The position numbers were made by a program, and so were the translations under genes. Source: Platycnemis pennipes (taxonomy: Eukaryota > Arthropoda > Insecta > Odonata > Platycnemididae). Taken from it: DNA of 64,000 nucleotides. Location: contig OW121846.1 of assembly GCA_933228895.1 (NCBI GenBank), positions 49,122,107 through 49,186,106 on the forward strand. The letters run 5' to 3'. Below the pieces are notes generated by a model. It worked only from the letters and a program-made list of their open reading frames with translations. It was not told the DNA's origin and did no database searches. Below are positions 11,218 to 23,200 of the stretch, in pieces; the stretch's first letter is position 1; every line of letters starts with the position of its first letter.

Positions 11218-12884
11218 CAGTCGGATCCGGATTTAAGGTTTTCGCATTTAACGTTTTTCCGCATTTAAAGTTTATTTTTTGAAGTCCCGATTCATTCCCT
11301 ATAAAAACAATGTACAAATTGTCCTAATTTAGCGTCTCCGCATTCTGCGTTTTTCCGCATTCTGCGTTTTTCCGCATTCTAGGTCGTAAAAAATTTTTCC
11401 GCACAAGATTTTTTACCCGATTTAAGGTTTATTCATGACGATTCATGCAAATGATTATCCATACATCAGTGATGACTATCACCAGCATTAGTTTTCAATA
11501 GGTTGACGGTCCTTAAGGTTTCGCTTTAAGATGTTTGTATATGTACAATGAATGAATGGATAATGTACATACGAACATTAAGATATTGTATGCTCTTGGT
11601 AATACATACATAAATGTAAAACCGCATTTTCTCCTAAAGTAGGTTTAACCCACGCTGAAATTTTCCCGGGCACTGTCTAGAAAAAAATGAATGTGGAACT
11701 GCGCGCCATGTGAGAAACTTGCATGTGAAACAGTAGCTTAATTTCTCGGAGCTACAAATCGAAACAGATTGCTAAATAAGGCATTCTCATTATGTCGTAC
11801 CATCAATAATATTCTCATAATCCAAAAGTATCAATATTTTGCGAAATGAAATGTCTTTCTTTCGCCCGTCTTTAATGATGCTATGATGATGATTTTTCGA
11901 GTACATAGCTGCCTACACCTCACTTTTACAGAATAAAATGGGTGTAAAAATGCATCGAGACCACTGTGTAAAATGTGAGAATGTGTAAAAATGGAATTTT
12001 TAACGTTGATAACCGTCCACAACGACATTCCCAGTGGGAATTTTCCTTAACTCTATTTTTCTTAGGAAAATTTCCAACATCTATTAGGTGCCACAGTGAC
12101 AACGACAGTAAAATTTAACCCCAGAAAATGCAGAGGTTAGCTTCATGCTAAGTTACGGCCCCACAAAAAAAGGCAGGAGGGTTGAATTACAATGTGTTTT
12201 GCCTGAAGGTTCAAATTAGAGCATTTACGAGTTAGGGTTGTATGGTCGGTACTAAGGGTTTATTTAGTTGCGTAACAGATTAAAAAATACAATTTATTAT
12301 ATTGCCACATTTGAAGCCAGTGAGAAGTGGCTCAGAAAAGAGAGTTGGTGACTTCTTTGTAAATCATATGCTCCTCGGCAGTGTTACAAGGAAAAACTCT
12401 TCAACAAGACCACTGATCGACTAGTACCAGTCTCCTGGGTGCTACTGGTTTAGGAGAGAGCAGAGGCTGCTGGCTTTGATTTTAACAGAACACAGAAATA
12501 TAATTAGTCTCCCCTAAAAGTTTTAAAATTGATATTGAATTCCTGAGTGGTCAGAAGGCTAAAGCATTGTATTTTTGGTTAAGGCCCTTTCAGTTTTGCT
12601 TCATTTTTCATTTATTTTCATTTTGTCACTGAATCCAACCTTCTTTGGAAAGAGCTTATAAAACTAATGAAAACTTTTTGTTTTATGTCACCCCTTTTAG
12701 TGACTTTTGTATTTTTATATTTTATTTATTATATTATAATCATATTTTCTTTTTGTGGAAAGCTGTTCTAATAATTACAGACCCTAAAACCTCAAAAAAA
12801 TGGCAAGTCCTCATTTAGTGTTTTTCCGCATTTAGTGTTTTAAATTTTGTCCCCCCTGAAAAACCTTAAATCAGGATTCTACTG
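11218..12884. mobile_element. Tigger-like non-autonomous element nested in the pogo-like element
   Basis: Left terminus cagtcggatccggatttaag; right terminus, reverse strand, cagtagaatcctgatttaag. TA flanks both sides (11216-11217, 12885-12886). CAGT..ACTG ends with TA fit Tigger/pogo. The left subterminal zone has short tandem copies of cgcattctgcgtttttc at 11338-11392. No transposase ORF of note in 1667 bp. Confidence 0.85.
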
Positions 12885-13429
12885 TATATACATACTCTTT
12901 TCAAATTCAAAATAAAACATTATTTAACCAGAAAACACATAACTTAAACTTTATCCTGAGCAACAGAAATTGTAGATACTTTCCTTATACATTCTTGTCT
13001 TTTAGCATACCACAGGATAACTTTTGTAACAGAACTGTTCAGGCTTTAAAAAATCCAATTTAAGACTAAAATAAGGAAAAACATTTACAAACCATTCAAA
13101 CTTTTGGAATATTAAAAAATATACTGCTCTTACACACAGAAATATATAACTTAACAACTTTATTCTGAGTAACAAAAATTCCATTACTTTCCATGTCCAT
13201 AATTGCCTTCTGGCATGAAATATCACAGGATAACTTTTGCAATACAACCATTCAGACTTAAAAACATACCATATAAGGAAACAAAAATTAAAGAAATTAA
13301 CAGTGGATGTACTGACTTCGGGATAATGAAAAATATACTTTTCTCACGATAAAACAGATGCATATAATAAAACTTAAACAACCTTTTCTGAACATAAATA
13401 TATGAAAACATAAAAATAAAGACTTGACT

Positions 13430-13662
13430 TCGACGTTAGGGAATTGGCCTGCTTTGGGACCTCTAAATGACTTCCTGGTAGACTTGATGTCCTGCATTTT
13501 GTGTTTTGCAGATCTCCATTTTCGCACATTTGCCTCAGAAACCTGAAACTTTCTACTTGCGTCACAGTTATTTGTTTTATCGGCATGTTGTACGACAAGT
13601 AGCTTAAAATTTGCATTGTAACTACGTCTAATATATTTGGTTAACTTTCCCTTCATACTCAC
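13430..13662 (-). pseudogene. Pogo/Tigger-type transposase, N-terminal DNA-binding fragment
   Basis: The minus-strand ORF begins MSMKGKLTKYIRRSYNANFK, then KTNNCDASRKFQVSEANVRK and SFRGPKAGQFP. This is the psq/CENPB-type helix-turn-helix with the 'G(P)KxGxFP' linker seen in pogo-like transposases. Family likeness stops at about residue 75; the remainder to 13297 is unrelated AT-rich sequence. CENPB second HTH and DDE domains are missing. Confidence 0.8.
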
Positions 13663-14146
13663 ACCACATATTTCTACATGATGTCATTTTTAAGTGCTAC
13701 GTATGTAAGTTACAATTCCGTCACGAAATCAAAACTTCAGATGTGTAAAACCTGCCGAAATTGAATTCCTGCCTTCGTTTGTTTTTGTGTGTATGCCCGA
13801 AGCGCTAGTTTGAAATACATCGCTGTGGCCATAGATAACAATCATTATTATTGCAAAAATTGTCATGCACGTCATTGTATTAAATTTCACCATTAGTACT
13901 GTTTTAAGTAATTATTGCAATGGATTCTCATGGAAAGGATCCCTACCTTTTAGTCACACACATTCGTACATTCATAGCATAGCACCGGGTAAACACACTT
14001 ATAAGTTGTACTCGAATCTAAGAGGAGTCTAGATATCTTTAGTTGAAAATTAGCCAAAAAAGATCCTCTTACAATCGGGTTAATACGGTATTGACATATA
14101 TGGAATCCATTAGTTTAGATCCAACGGTCATAATCATACAACTCAC

Positions 14147-14255
14147 CATATTTGGCTGTGTGACTGCTTCATTGCTTTGACTTTTTTTAGCACCAGATTT
14201 TCCACCAAGTAATTGTGACACATCACCACATATAGGACAACACCAGGAACGAGAC
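14147..14255 (-). CDS. Ube2j1: UBE2J1 exon 4 (Cys-rich post-UBC segment)
   Basis: Acceptor tttttttag, donor gtgagt; 109 bp. The phase (2 to 0) completes the Arg codon begun in exon 3. The peptide RSRSWCCPICGDVSQLLGGK parallels the SQDFCCEGCG segment of human UBE2J1 in position and cysteine spacing. The exon ends AVTQPNM. The next exon should start in phase 0 and was not located. Confidence 0.85.
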
Positions 14256-17200
14256 CTAAAAAAATGACGAGTTTCATTAGTAGGATATGGAATATTTTAT
14301 CATAAAGCCAGTTACCTCCCTTTCTCATACTGATGTTGATATTATCTGTCCAGTGTATTAATTTTTAGTCCTAATCAGAGAGGCATATCTCAGCCAATCA
14401 TGACAACAATGCAAGTACATGACATATAAAAAAAAATCATTCCCTTAGACTGGGATTTGAACACAGATCCCACAATGCTAATGATCATGGAAGCCACTTA
14501 GCAGTTCTCTTGAATTTGCCAGTAATTAAACCTTTTGTTATTAACACCAGTTCGATACAGCCTGATACTGAAAAGCCCTAAGAAATCCACTCTTGATAGC
14601 TTATTTGGTTAAAGAGCTCACCGTGATATTTAGGGATCTGGGTTTGAGTCCAAGTCTAGCTGAATGATTTTACTTAGGGAAATTATAGCAGTGGTGAGTA
14701 TATCAGAGGTAATCACCATTAGAGTTCATTAAAGCCAGTTAGTGGTTCCCTATATGTCAGCTGTAAATGCTTTTACAGCATGACTTCCTTGATGTTTAAT
14801 ATTGATATATTATGTGCATATTTTTTGTTCATTTATTCTTCTTCAATTTCTTGAATCATAGCCCAGATAGATTCAAAGACTTTCCGCTCCAGGCCACCGA
14901 AGAGTGGGCAGTGAATAGAGGAGCCAGATAGGTCATCCTTAGATGAGGACAGAGATGATAAGCCAGAGGAGCATGCTCCTTCAAGGGATCACCCACATTG
15001 TCTCTCAAGAGACCTTCATAAACATCATCTCATTCCTATCATGGGAAAGGGGAAGAAGAAATATCGTACCCGAAAATGCAAAGTGTGTGCTTCCAGATGA
15101 ATTAGGAAGGAGATGAAGTATTTGTGCTCAACTTGCAGTCTTCCTCTACACAACAGAAATTTTTTTATCAAGTCTCACAAAAAGAAGAAATACAAAGATT
15201 TTTTCTGAATATTTATTTCAAAATCCCATTCAAAAATGTTCATTTTTAAATAAGATATGGCATTTTCAATGATGCAACGCATTTTCAAACAGTGGGGTTA
15301 AAAGCCGGAATAGAGAGGTAAAAGGCATTTAAATACCCTGGTACACAGCGTGTTAAAAACACCATGCTACAATCACTTTTATACTGAAAATTTCCGAACA
15401 TATATCCACTTTTTTAAAACTTCCATGGTCTTGATTACAGCTCATATGGTCATTTTACATCGAGCTCAATAACAAATAGACAACACACACAGCCGTGCCC
15501 TGGGGGTGAAAATCTGACCCAGGTGGGACTCAAACCCGCCACCCCAAGAATAGCAGGCAGCAGGCGAAGGCTTTACCCTGCCACCACCTTTGTTAATAAG
15601 TACAAGCAGGCAAGACCAAAATGGTAAGCAAGTTGCACATTATTGGAGAATATCAATTCTGATTCTGTTTATTTATGAAAAATGCTTTTAAACCCTATAG
15701 GGAATAATGTTGAATTTCTTCGAATTTCCTTAGAAATAGTTTTCTGGGCATTATTGGATGCATATTATGATACAGACAAATTGAGAAATTTATGAATAAT
15801 GAATAACAATAATATGGGTCATTCCACCTCAATTCAACAAACGTTTGTCCCTTAGGGTCTCAGATTTTGATAAAAATTGGTGTATGGGAACAAAATCAAC
15901 TCAAACTGAATACCCTCAAACAGTTTCGTGAAAAAAAAATTCTTGAGCGAATTATGAATGTTTTAATTTTTTCGCATTTTTAGCAAAAATCCGAGCCTTA
16001 AATCATATTATCACTTATATCTCCGCTTGTAATTGTCATACAGCAATGATCAATAGCTCTTTTTAAAGCTAAATCTTTATTAAATGCAAATATATCAAGA
16101 AAAAATTATTTTCTTCTAAACCCTATTGTTGTTAATTACTAATGTTCATTAAATTGTTAATAAACTTTTCTCAAAAACTCCATCTCAGAATCGGCCGAAA
16201 CTTTTTTTCCGTAATCTAAACATACCCAGCTAACAATTCCAAAAATAAAATTTAGTGGCAATTCATAAATGCGTTTTTTATAAATATTTAAACATTTACA
16301 ATCTTCTCTCGCGCGGCCCGTCGGCTCCCCCCCTGGGAATAAATGCAGCGGACACGCGATGCAAGCCTAAAAATTTCGTAATTGCTCAAGGTCGTGGTTA
16401 TGTGAGATAAAAATATATTATAAACTATAAATGTTAACAACAATTGTTATTTGTTATGTTGAATGGATGTTTGCAGAGAAATATACCATTGAGCCCCACT
16501 TAAGTTTCGATTAACTTTTATTTGAGCTAAAAATCTGTGACAATTAATAAGAAAAAAACTTTTTAAGAATCTTCAAATATAATTCATTGATGAGATGAAA
16601 TGAAAATAAATTAAAATAATGGAATTTTTGCGTCATTTGTTCTAGCATAAAAATGTCTTCGTTTTTGCTATCTCACTCTTTTTATCTCTATAGACAAATT
16701 TACTGCAAACTCCGATTTTAGTGTTAAAATAATTTTTATCCATGCAAAAACATTTCATTTTCAATTCGAGTCGAGAGCCGGCAGCTGTGGCTTTTCATGC
16801 ATTGAGACGTTTTCCGTAAACGTAGCTCTCTCTAAAAAGATATATTTAATGGCACCTACGGATTAGGGGAAGAGGGTAAAAACCTTTCCCCTTCCTTTCA
16901 GAACCCTATTTTTATAACACCGTTGGTAGCCAATTCTGCCCATTGCGGTATGTGCCTTAAAGCTTGAAGGAAGACCATCTAGCTGCACATGTTTTTGTTG
17001 ACAGCCACGTGTATTCACCGAAGAAGTCTCAGTTTGTTTTGGTCTGTCACCGCGTGTGCATCTCCTTATTCAAGAGCTGTCTGCATTCTCGTTTTTCTCG
17101 TACATAGTTTTTGTAACTAATTGTCAAAATTGTGTCAAAATTTGCTCCATCGGCGCAGTGAGAGGAGAAAAGTGTTTGCGAGACAGTCTCTTTAAATGTA

Positions 17201-20200
17201 TCGAAGAGATCTGCAGCTCATCAGGGATAGAAGTGGTGTCAAAGTGAAAACCGTGTGCGTTAACAATGAAAAATCGTTTATTGCTTTCTATACAAAGCGT
17301 CAACAACAGTCTTGTAATCCACTGAAACTGCATTGCATTATCTGTGGTGCTAATTTATATACAATTACTGTCAAATATCACAAATCGAAAATTTTCAGCA
17401 CTAGAGTGATGTCTTTGGTCGAGGGCAGAAAATTGTGTCGTCAGTGCAGAGTGCTTCTGAATAAGGGAGTCGCGAAAGGTGACACACCAAGGTCTCCCAT
17501 CAGTCATCAAGAAGACGTTCCTGAGCAGCTTGTGGCCTCAGAAGCAGTACTGTCACAACCGCCCCGGTTGTGACAGTACAATTTGCGGAGGCTCATTATC
17601 CCTACCTACAAACAACTCCAGCAATGACAGTGACTCACAAGGAGAGGGCGATGGTGCACTTTATTCACCTCGTCAATCTGTGCTAGAAAAAATCAACCTG
17701 AGTTTATCCGAAATCGGTACATCACCAGTAAATAGAAAAAAATTGAAAAGTAGAAAATACTCTAAAGAAAAAATTCATAAAATTACTTCTGTTTATCGAA
17801 GAGCAATCGGTATGGGGAAAAGCGAAAACTTCCTTCAGCCCATAATGGTTAGTAGGGTGTGAAATGCTAAGTCAACTCAAGAAAAAATTTGCTGAAGCTA
17901 ATTCCTACGGTGAAAAAATTTTAGTCCTGTCTACACTGCCTAAAAGCTGGAGTGTGGCATAAATTCAAGAGAAATTTGGATCAACTCAATATTTAGCTCG
18001 AAAAGTGAAAGAACAAATAACAATTGTTTTAACATTTATAGTTAATGATATATTTTTATCACATATAGCCACGACCTTGAGCAATTAGGAAATTTTTAGG
18101 CTTGCATCGCATGTCCGCTGCATGTATTCCAAGGGGGGGAGCCGACGGGCTGTGCGAGAGAAGATTGTAAATATTTAAATATTTATAAAAAACGCATTTA
18201 TGAATTGCCACTAAATTTTATTTTTGGATTTGTTAGCTGGGTATGTTTAGATTACGGAAAAAAAGTTTCGGCCGATTCTGAGATGGAGTTTTTGAGAAAA
18301 GTTTATTAACAATTTAATGAACATTAGTAATTAACAACAATAGGGTTTAGAAGAAAATAATTTTTTCTTGATATATTTGCATTCAATAAAGATTTAGCTT
18401 TAAAAAGAGCTATTGATAATTGCTGTACGACAATTACAAGCGGAGATATAAGTGATAATATGATTTAAGGCTCGGATTTTTGCTAAAAATGCGAAAAAAT
18501 TAAAACATGCATAATTCGCTCAAAAAATTTTTTTTCACAAAACTGTTTGAGGGTATTCAGTTTGAGTTGATTTTGTTACCATACACCAATTTTTATCAAA
18601 ATCTGAGACCCTAAGGGACAAATGTTTGTTGAATTGAGGAGGAATGACCCATATAATAACATAAATTAAGCCAATTCATAATTGGAATAACAGAAAAGAG
18701 TAAGACATTTCATAATTGGTAAAATTGGAAATACTGGGATTTGTAAAATAGGATACATATTCTATGACTTAATTCTTTCTTTCGCTTTTATGATGCATTA
18801 AAATTAAGTATTTTCAAACAGTAAAATTAGATACTCTATACTTCACAAACCAGGCAATAAATACAAAGTATGTATTCTCTTTCTAACTTCATTACAACTG
18901 GGTCATTACATATCATTTCATCCAAGCCATGCCATCCACCATCTCCGCTTCGGATGAAACTTGGCATACAGTGGAGTCTCGTTAGCACGTTTTTGTAGGG
19001 ACCCAAAATCCAGAATGTGCTAACGAGGAAAATGTACGAAACAGGTTAGGCATTCCCTGGTAAGTTGAAGATGTGTGTGTGAGTTGCATAACTTCCATGG
19101 AAAGCATAAGTAGGTCGTCAATTTAGTTCATTCATAGATCGCTGATGTTCATTTACTGTAAAGACATTTCATTTGCAATTATAATGGTTCCCAAGAAAAT
19201 AAGTACAGCACCTTGCATTGACGATAATTAATTATGATGATAATGACCAAAACAGCACATTTTGTTTAAACAGTCCATGTAAAGAGACACAAGTTTAACC
19301 CTTTTACTGTGCATGGGCCAATCTATCAGCTCATTTAACTCGTGCAAAAACTGCAGAGGGCCAAAAAATCGCCCCAAGTTATTTTGGTTCTCAAGGTCTT
19401 TGTTATCTGTGGTGAGTAGGCTTTCTGAATCATATCGATGTTAGTGCTGACTCATGCGTTGACATTTTTTTTTCTTTTTGTCAGCACACCCTCAGACCTT
19501 TGCTGTTGCGCCATTTCTTAAAATGGTGCCGCATTTATAGAAAAAACTCCGAAATTTCATTTGGCAGTAAAAGGGTTAAGGCTTTGTTTCTCAAAAACGG
19601 AAGAAGCGATGTTCACACACAGCATATCAGCGTGTATATAATTTAGCCTTTCATTTAATACAGGTAACTGACTTTTTAAAATTGATTTTGAGGCATGTTT
19701 TTGCAGTGAGAATGAAAAATGGCACAACTGCTTCCGAGTTGCAGAGGGCAGCGTCACTTTGGCGGTTGTCATAACAATATGAAATGCACAAATGAAAGGT
19801 AATTTTGACAGAAAATGAATTGTACTTTTGCCATGATATCCTTTAAATTCAATTGATTTAATTATTTCCGTTTAAGTTATTCTAGTCAAATCATGAAACC
19901 AGCTTTTCTCTCAAGTTTGCAACATTAGAGGCACATGAATACCTACCGTCAACATTTTCAAATTTCTAGTGCGAATCCATTAATGTCATAACTCTTGACT
20001 ATGCCAAAATACTTCATTTGAATTTTGTCCTTTTTGAAAATGAGTTAGGAGCGAAGGCAGAAACAACATATAATTGTACATTAATGTATGCATTGAGTAG
20101 AATGAACTTGAGTTGATGGCAGAACTTAAATTTTTGCTGCTATTTCAGCACACTTCGTACGTGGATTTTCGTGCTCTTTTTGGAGGAGATTAAGCTTCAC

Positions 20201-23200
20201 AATCAATATTTTTATTTTTACCTCAGGCTTTCCCTTGGCTAAATCTAAACACTTGTCTCACTTTTACTGACATGAAGTATTGGTGCTCACATAGTTTTGA
20301 TGTCCAGTTCCCCCTCTGTACCCCTGGAAGGCAAGATCTACTCCCCCTCCCCCCCCCCCTCACGACATCCTTAGTGCTGGCCCTTGAGGAGTTCCAGTTT
20401 AATATATATTCACAGGCATTCTTATCGATCCCCTATGAATAGGGTTTTTTTATCCCACTTTTTCTCAATAGGTAATACCTCACGTACCATACAGCTAAGA
20501 TTTAAAAAAGCCTTTTATCCAATGCATTTGTTCTACTACAGTTATTATCCTGGAATAAAAAAAATATGCCTCACCATGGTCACAATAATTCCCGTAAAAT
20601 AATAATCCAGAAACGTATAAAAAAGCCACTTCGCAAGTCCATTCAAGATTGTTTCATCTGAGGAACTATCACTCAGGAAAACAAATGCAAAATTTGAGAT
20701 AATTACCGCTGAAAATCGGAAGCTGAGTTTGAATCAAGTAAGTATAGTCTGCTTAATAATAGGTAGTCTTTAATTGACTTTATCAACGCTTGAATGGTTT
20801 GAATGTGGTGCTTTGTAAAAAGTAAAAAAACAATCACAAATACAAACCTTAAAAATTGGGTGAATACCTATGTGGTTTCATGCACCATGTAACCACCGAT
20901 TCATCCATTTGTTCATGCAAACATACATGAAACCATTCACGCAAATGTAAATTAATGTACGCACATATTCGTACGTGTTAATATGTCGTGTAACCAGAGC
21001 TTTACACGATTTTGAGGATAGCACTTCCTGTTGGCAGATTTCTGAACCTATTGGCCTTGGTGGCTCCGTCGACAAAAATTACTCGACTTTTATAAAAATA
21101 CTCAAAGTACTCGAGTCGAGAACCAACTATTTGACTCGACTTGAATTTTCAAGCACTCGCATATCCCTACTGAAAAGTTTTTTTTTTCAATTTTTTCTTT
21201 GGCAATCCTAAATGAACTAACTAAACCTAAAGAACAATTAACATAGATCATTAACTCTAGGGCACATGGGAAGAATGGCGAAAATACACCATGCCAGGGA
21301 ACATGTTCAACATGAACGCTGACAATTATCCAATCAACCTGAACACAGCCAAGGTAGTAAATATTACCTCTACTTCTCATTATATCAAAGCATTGCCTTT
21401 TCCTGATGACCCAAACCTTTGACAAAATAAAACGGAGTCCCACAACTGATCACTTTGGTCACCTGGTGCTCATTATCAAAAGCAATTACCTCCTTGCTAA
21501 TGCTTTACGCTCCTCGACGGTGTAATCTAGAGCTCCAATCATTCCTTTCCCTGGACTGGGCATAAATGCAATCAAAGCCAGAAGCGCTGTGCGTATAGAC
21601 CATGATGGCTGCCAAGTTTCTGGATGATGTCCTGAGATGCTGAGGCATATGCTTTTATTTGTTTCAAACCTCCCATTGGGCTGGAAAACAAAATGGAAAA
21701 AAACTAGATAGTTATTATTCCCATGCAATCAGCAACTGTTCAGGCAAATGTCAGTCTCCTGAGAGATGACAGTTGATGGCACTGTAGACTTATCTCCATA
21801 CAAATCCCTCATTTATCCAAAGTATCTTAGTTACTTCAATAGCCTGAGTAGAATTTACCTTTGGGAAAGACAAAATTGTTTAACTAAGTTTTCAGTATTA
21901 AAAATCACAGAAATCACATACATAGGAAGGAAACTCAAATCAAGTAATAATATTGATAAATTTACAGTGCTCCATTCCTTTGGAACACACTCCTCAGAAT
22001 TTTGTTCTACTACCAGGGATGGTAGCACATGAGAGTTCAGAAGAGAAATTCAGTAAGATATCATTAGTGCCTTCATCGTAATGACAGTAAATGCAATGAT
22101 GCATTAAATAACTATGATTGGGCTATGATTTGATATAATTTACTATGATATAATTTCTCTGGCTTAAACATTAATTTGAATATTTCTTCAGAGATGTTTA
22201 TAAAATGAGACTCAGCATATACTCAACCATTCATCTCCTCTTATCAACACTACAACAGCTAACTTGGTACACTATCACTGCAACATGGCAACCTTAACTT
22301 GAATTTTTTTGCTTACTCCACATTGTGCTCATAACAGAGTAATTCAAATCTAAAGGCACTAAGGTGGTTAAGGTGATTAGTGAAGTGAAGGTCTAACAGT
22401 CAGTAGCAGTATTAAAACTACTTGTAGCATTTAGCCCTCTTAATAACTCCCCTTGTAGGACTTGAGACAAAAGTGGGTTTGCCATTACGTACGACACCAA
22501 GCACAAAACATCTAACAACATCCTCCAGTATGCAACAACTGCGCACATACACTGAGATTTATGCTCAAATTGTACATGCTGAGTAAATCCCTTCTTTACA
22601 AAAGTCCAATGCTAATTTGCCACAATGTACAAAATTTTCAAGATCATTGAAGAAGCTTTCCAAGGGCCAGGGTCAAAGGACAACCTGTCTTCACCTTAAA
22701 GCTCCAGCACTAAATAAAGCCTCTTGTATATGCATGAAATTGTATCCAAAGCCAAAGATTGTGTCAGGCCTGGTTACACCAGTGGCGTAGAGAGGGGGGA
22801 GGTCCGGGGGGTCCGGACCCCCCCCGAAATATTAAGACATATAAAAAATTAATTAAGCATGGAGCAGGGGAAAGTATACAAATAATAAATTATCATACCG
22901 TTGTTAAAAAAGGTTTGTCCTTTTGTTTAAATAATAAATTATCAAACGATACGTTATGGCTCGGCCGTCCGGGTAGTGTAATGGCGGTGTTTGTATAGCT
23001 GGCCGAGTTTCGACTGTGGACTGTCTACTGCCTAGTTCGCACTCCAGCCACATTGAAAAATGAAGTTTTTTCGATTATGAAAAGTTTTAAAATTAGTTTA
23101 AAACCCTCTACTTGCAATTAGTACCCTGTTTTTCAAAAATTTTCCCATGGACCCCCCCCCCCCGAACGAAATACCTGGCTACGCCACTGGGTTACACGAT

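Larger units (their letters stand above)
11076..14088 (-). mobile_element. Pogo-like DNA transposon interrupted by another element
   Basis: The inverted ends are well matched: ccgtatttacccgattctaa on the left and, on the reverse strand from the right, ccgtattaacccgattgtaa. Both are flanked by TA (11074-11075 and 14089-14090). A transposase N-terminus lies on the minus strand at 13430-13662. A second element (11218-12884) is inserted 142 bp inside the left end. The right end lies 59 bp beyond the donor site of UBE2J1 exon 4. The catalytic DDE region was not found, so the element is non-functional. Confidence 0.85.
15814..18652 (+). mobile_element. Long-TIR DNA transposon, family not recognised
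   Basis: Two near-identical inverted terminal repeats of about 640 bp (15814-16455 and 18012-18652) start atgggtcattccacctcaat on the left and ggaatgacccat on the right. They enclose 1.55 kb carrying a broken ORF. ATAAT flanks both sides (15809-15813, 18653-18657), consistent with a 5-bp target duplication, although the context is low-complexity. The TIRs agree over almost their whole length, so the insertion is fairly recent or the arms have been homogenised. A related terminus occurs in both arms of the large inverted duplication (34968 and 60672). Confidence 0.88.

Noticed and set aside
14143..14328. 61-residue minus ORF with hydrophobic N-terminus as a UBE2J1 membrane anchor
   Set aside because: That frame is not the one entered from exon 3. 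The in-phase frame gives the Cys-rich CCPICG segment, and the hydrophobic part is intron.
14585..14660. Functional tRNA gene
   Set aside because: A- and B-box-like motifs are present, but no acceptor-stem pairing could be formed and a SINE body follows.
21102..21443. 113-residue minus-strand ORF
   Set aside because: It lies in the intronic flank after UBE2J1 exon 3, without family motif or splice logic.
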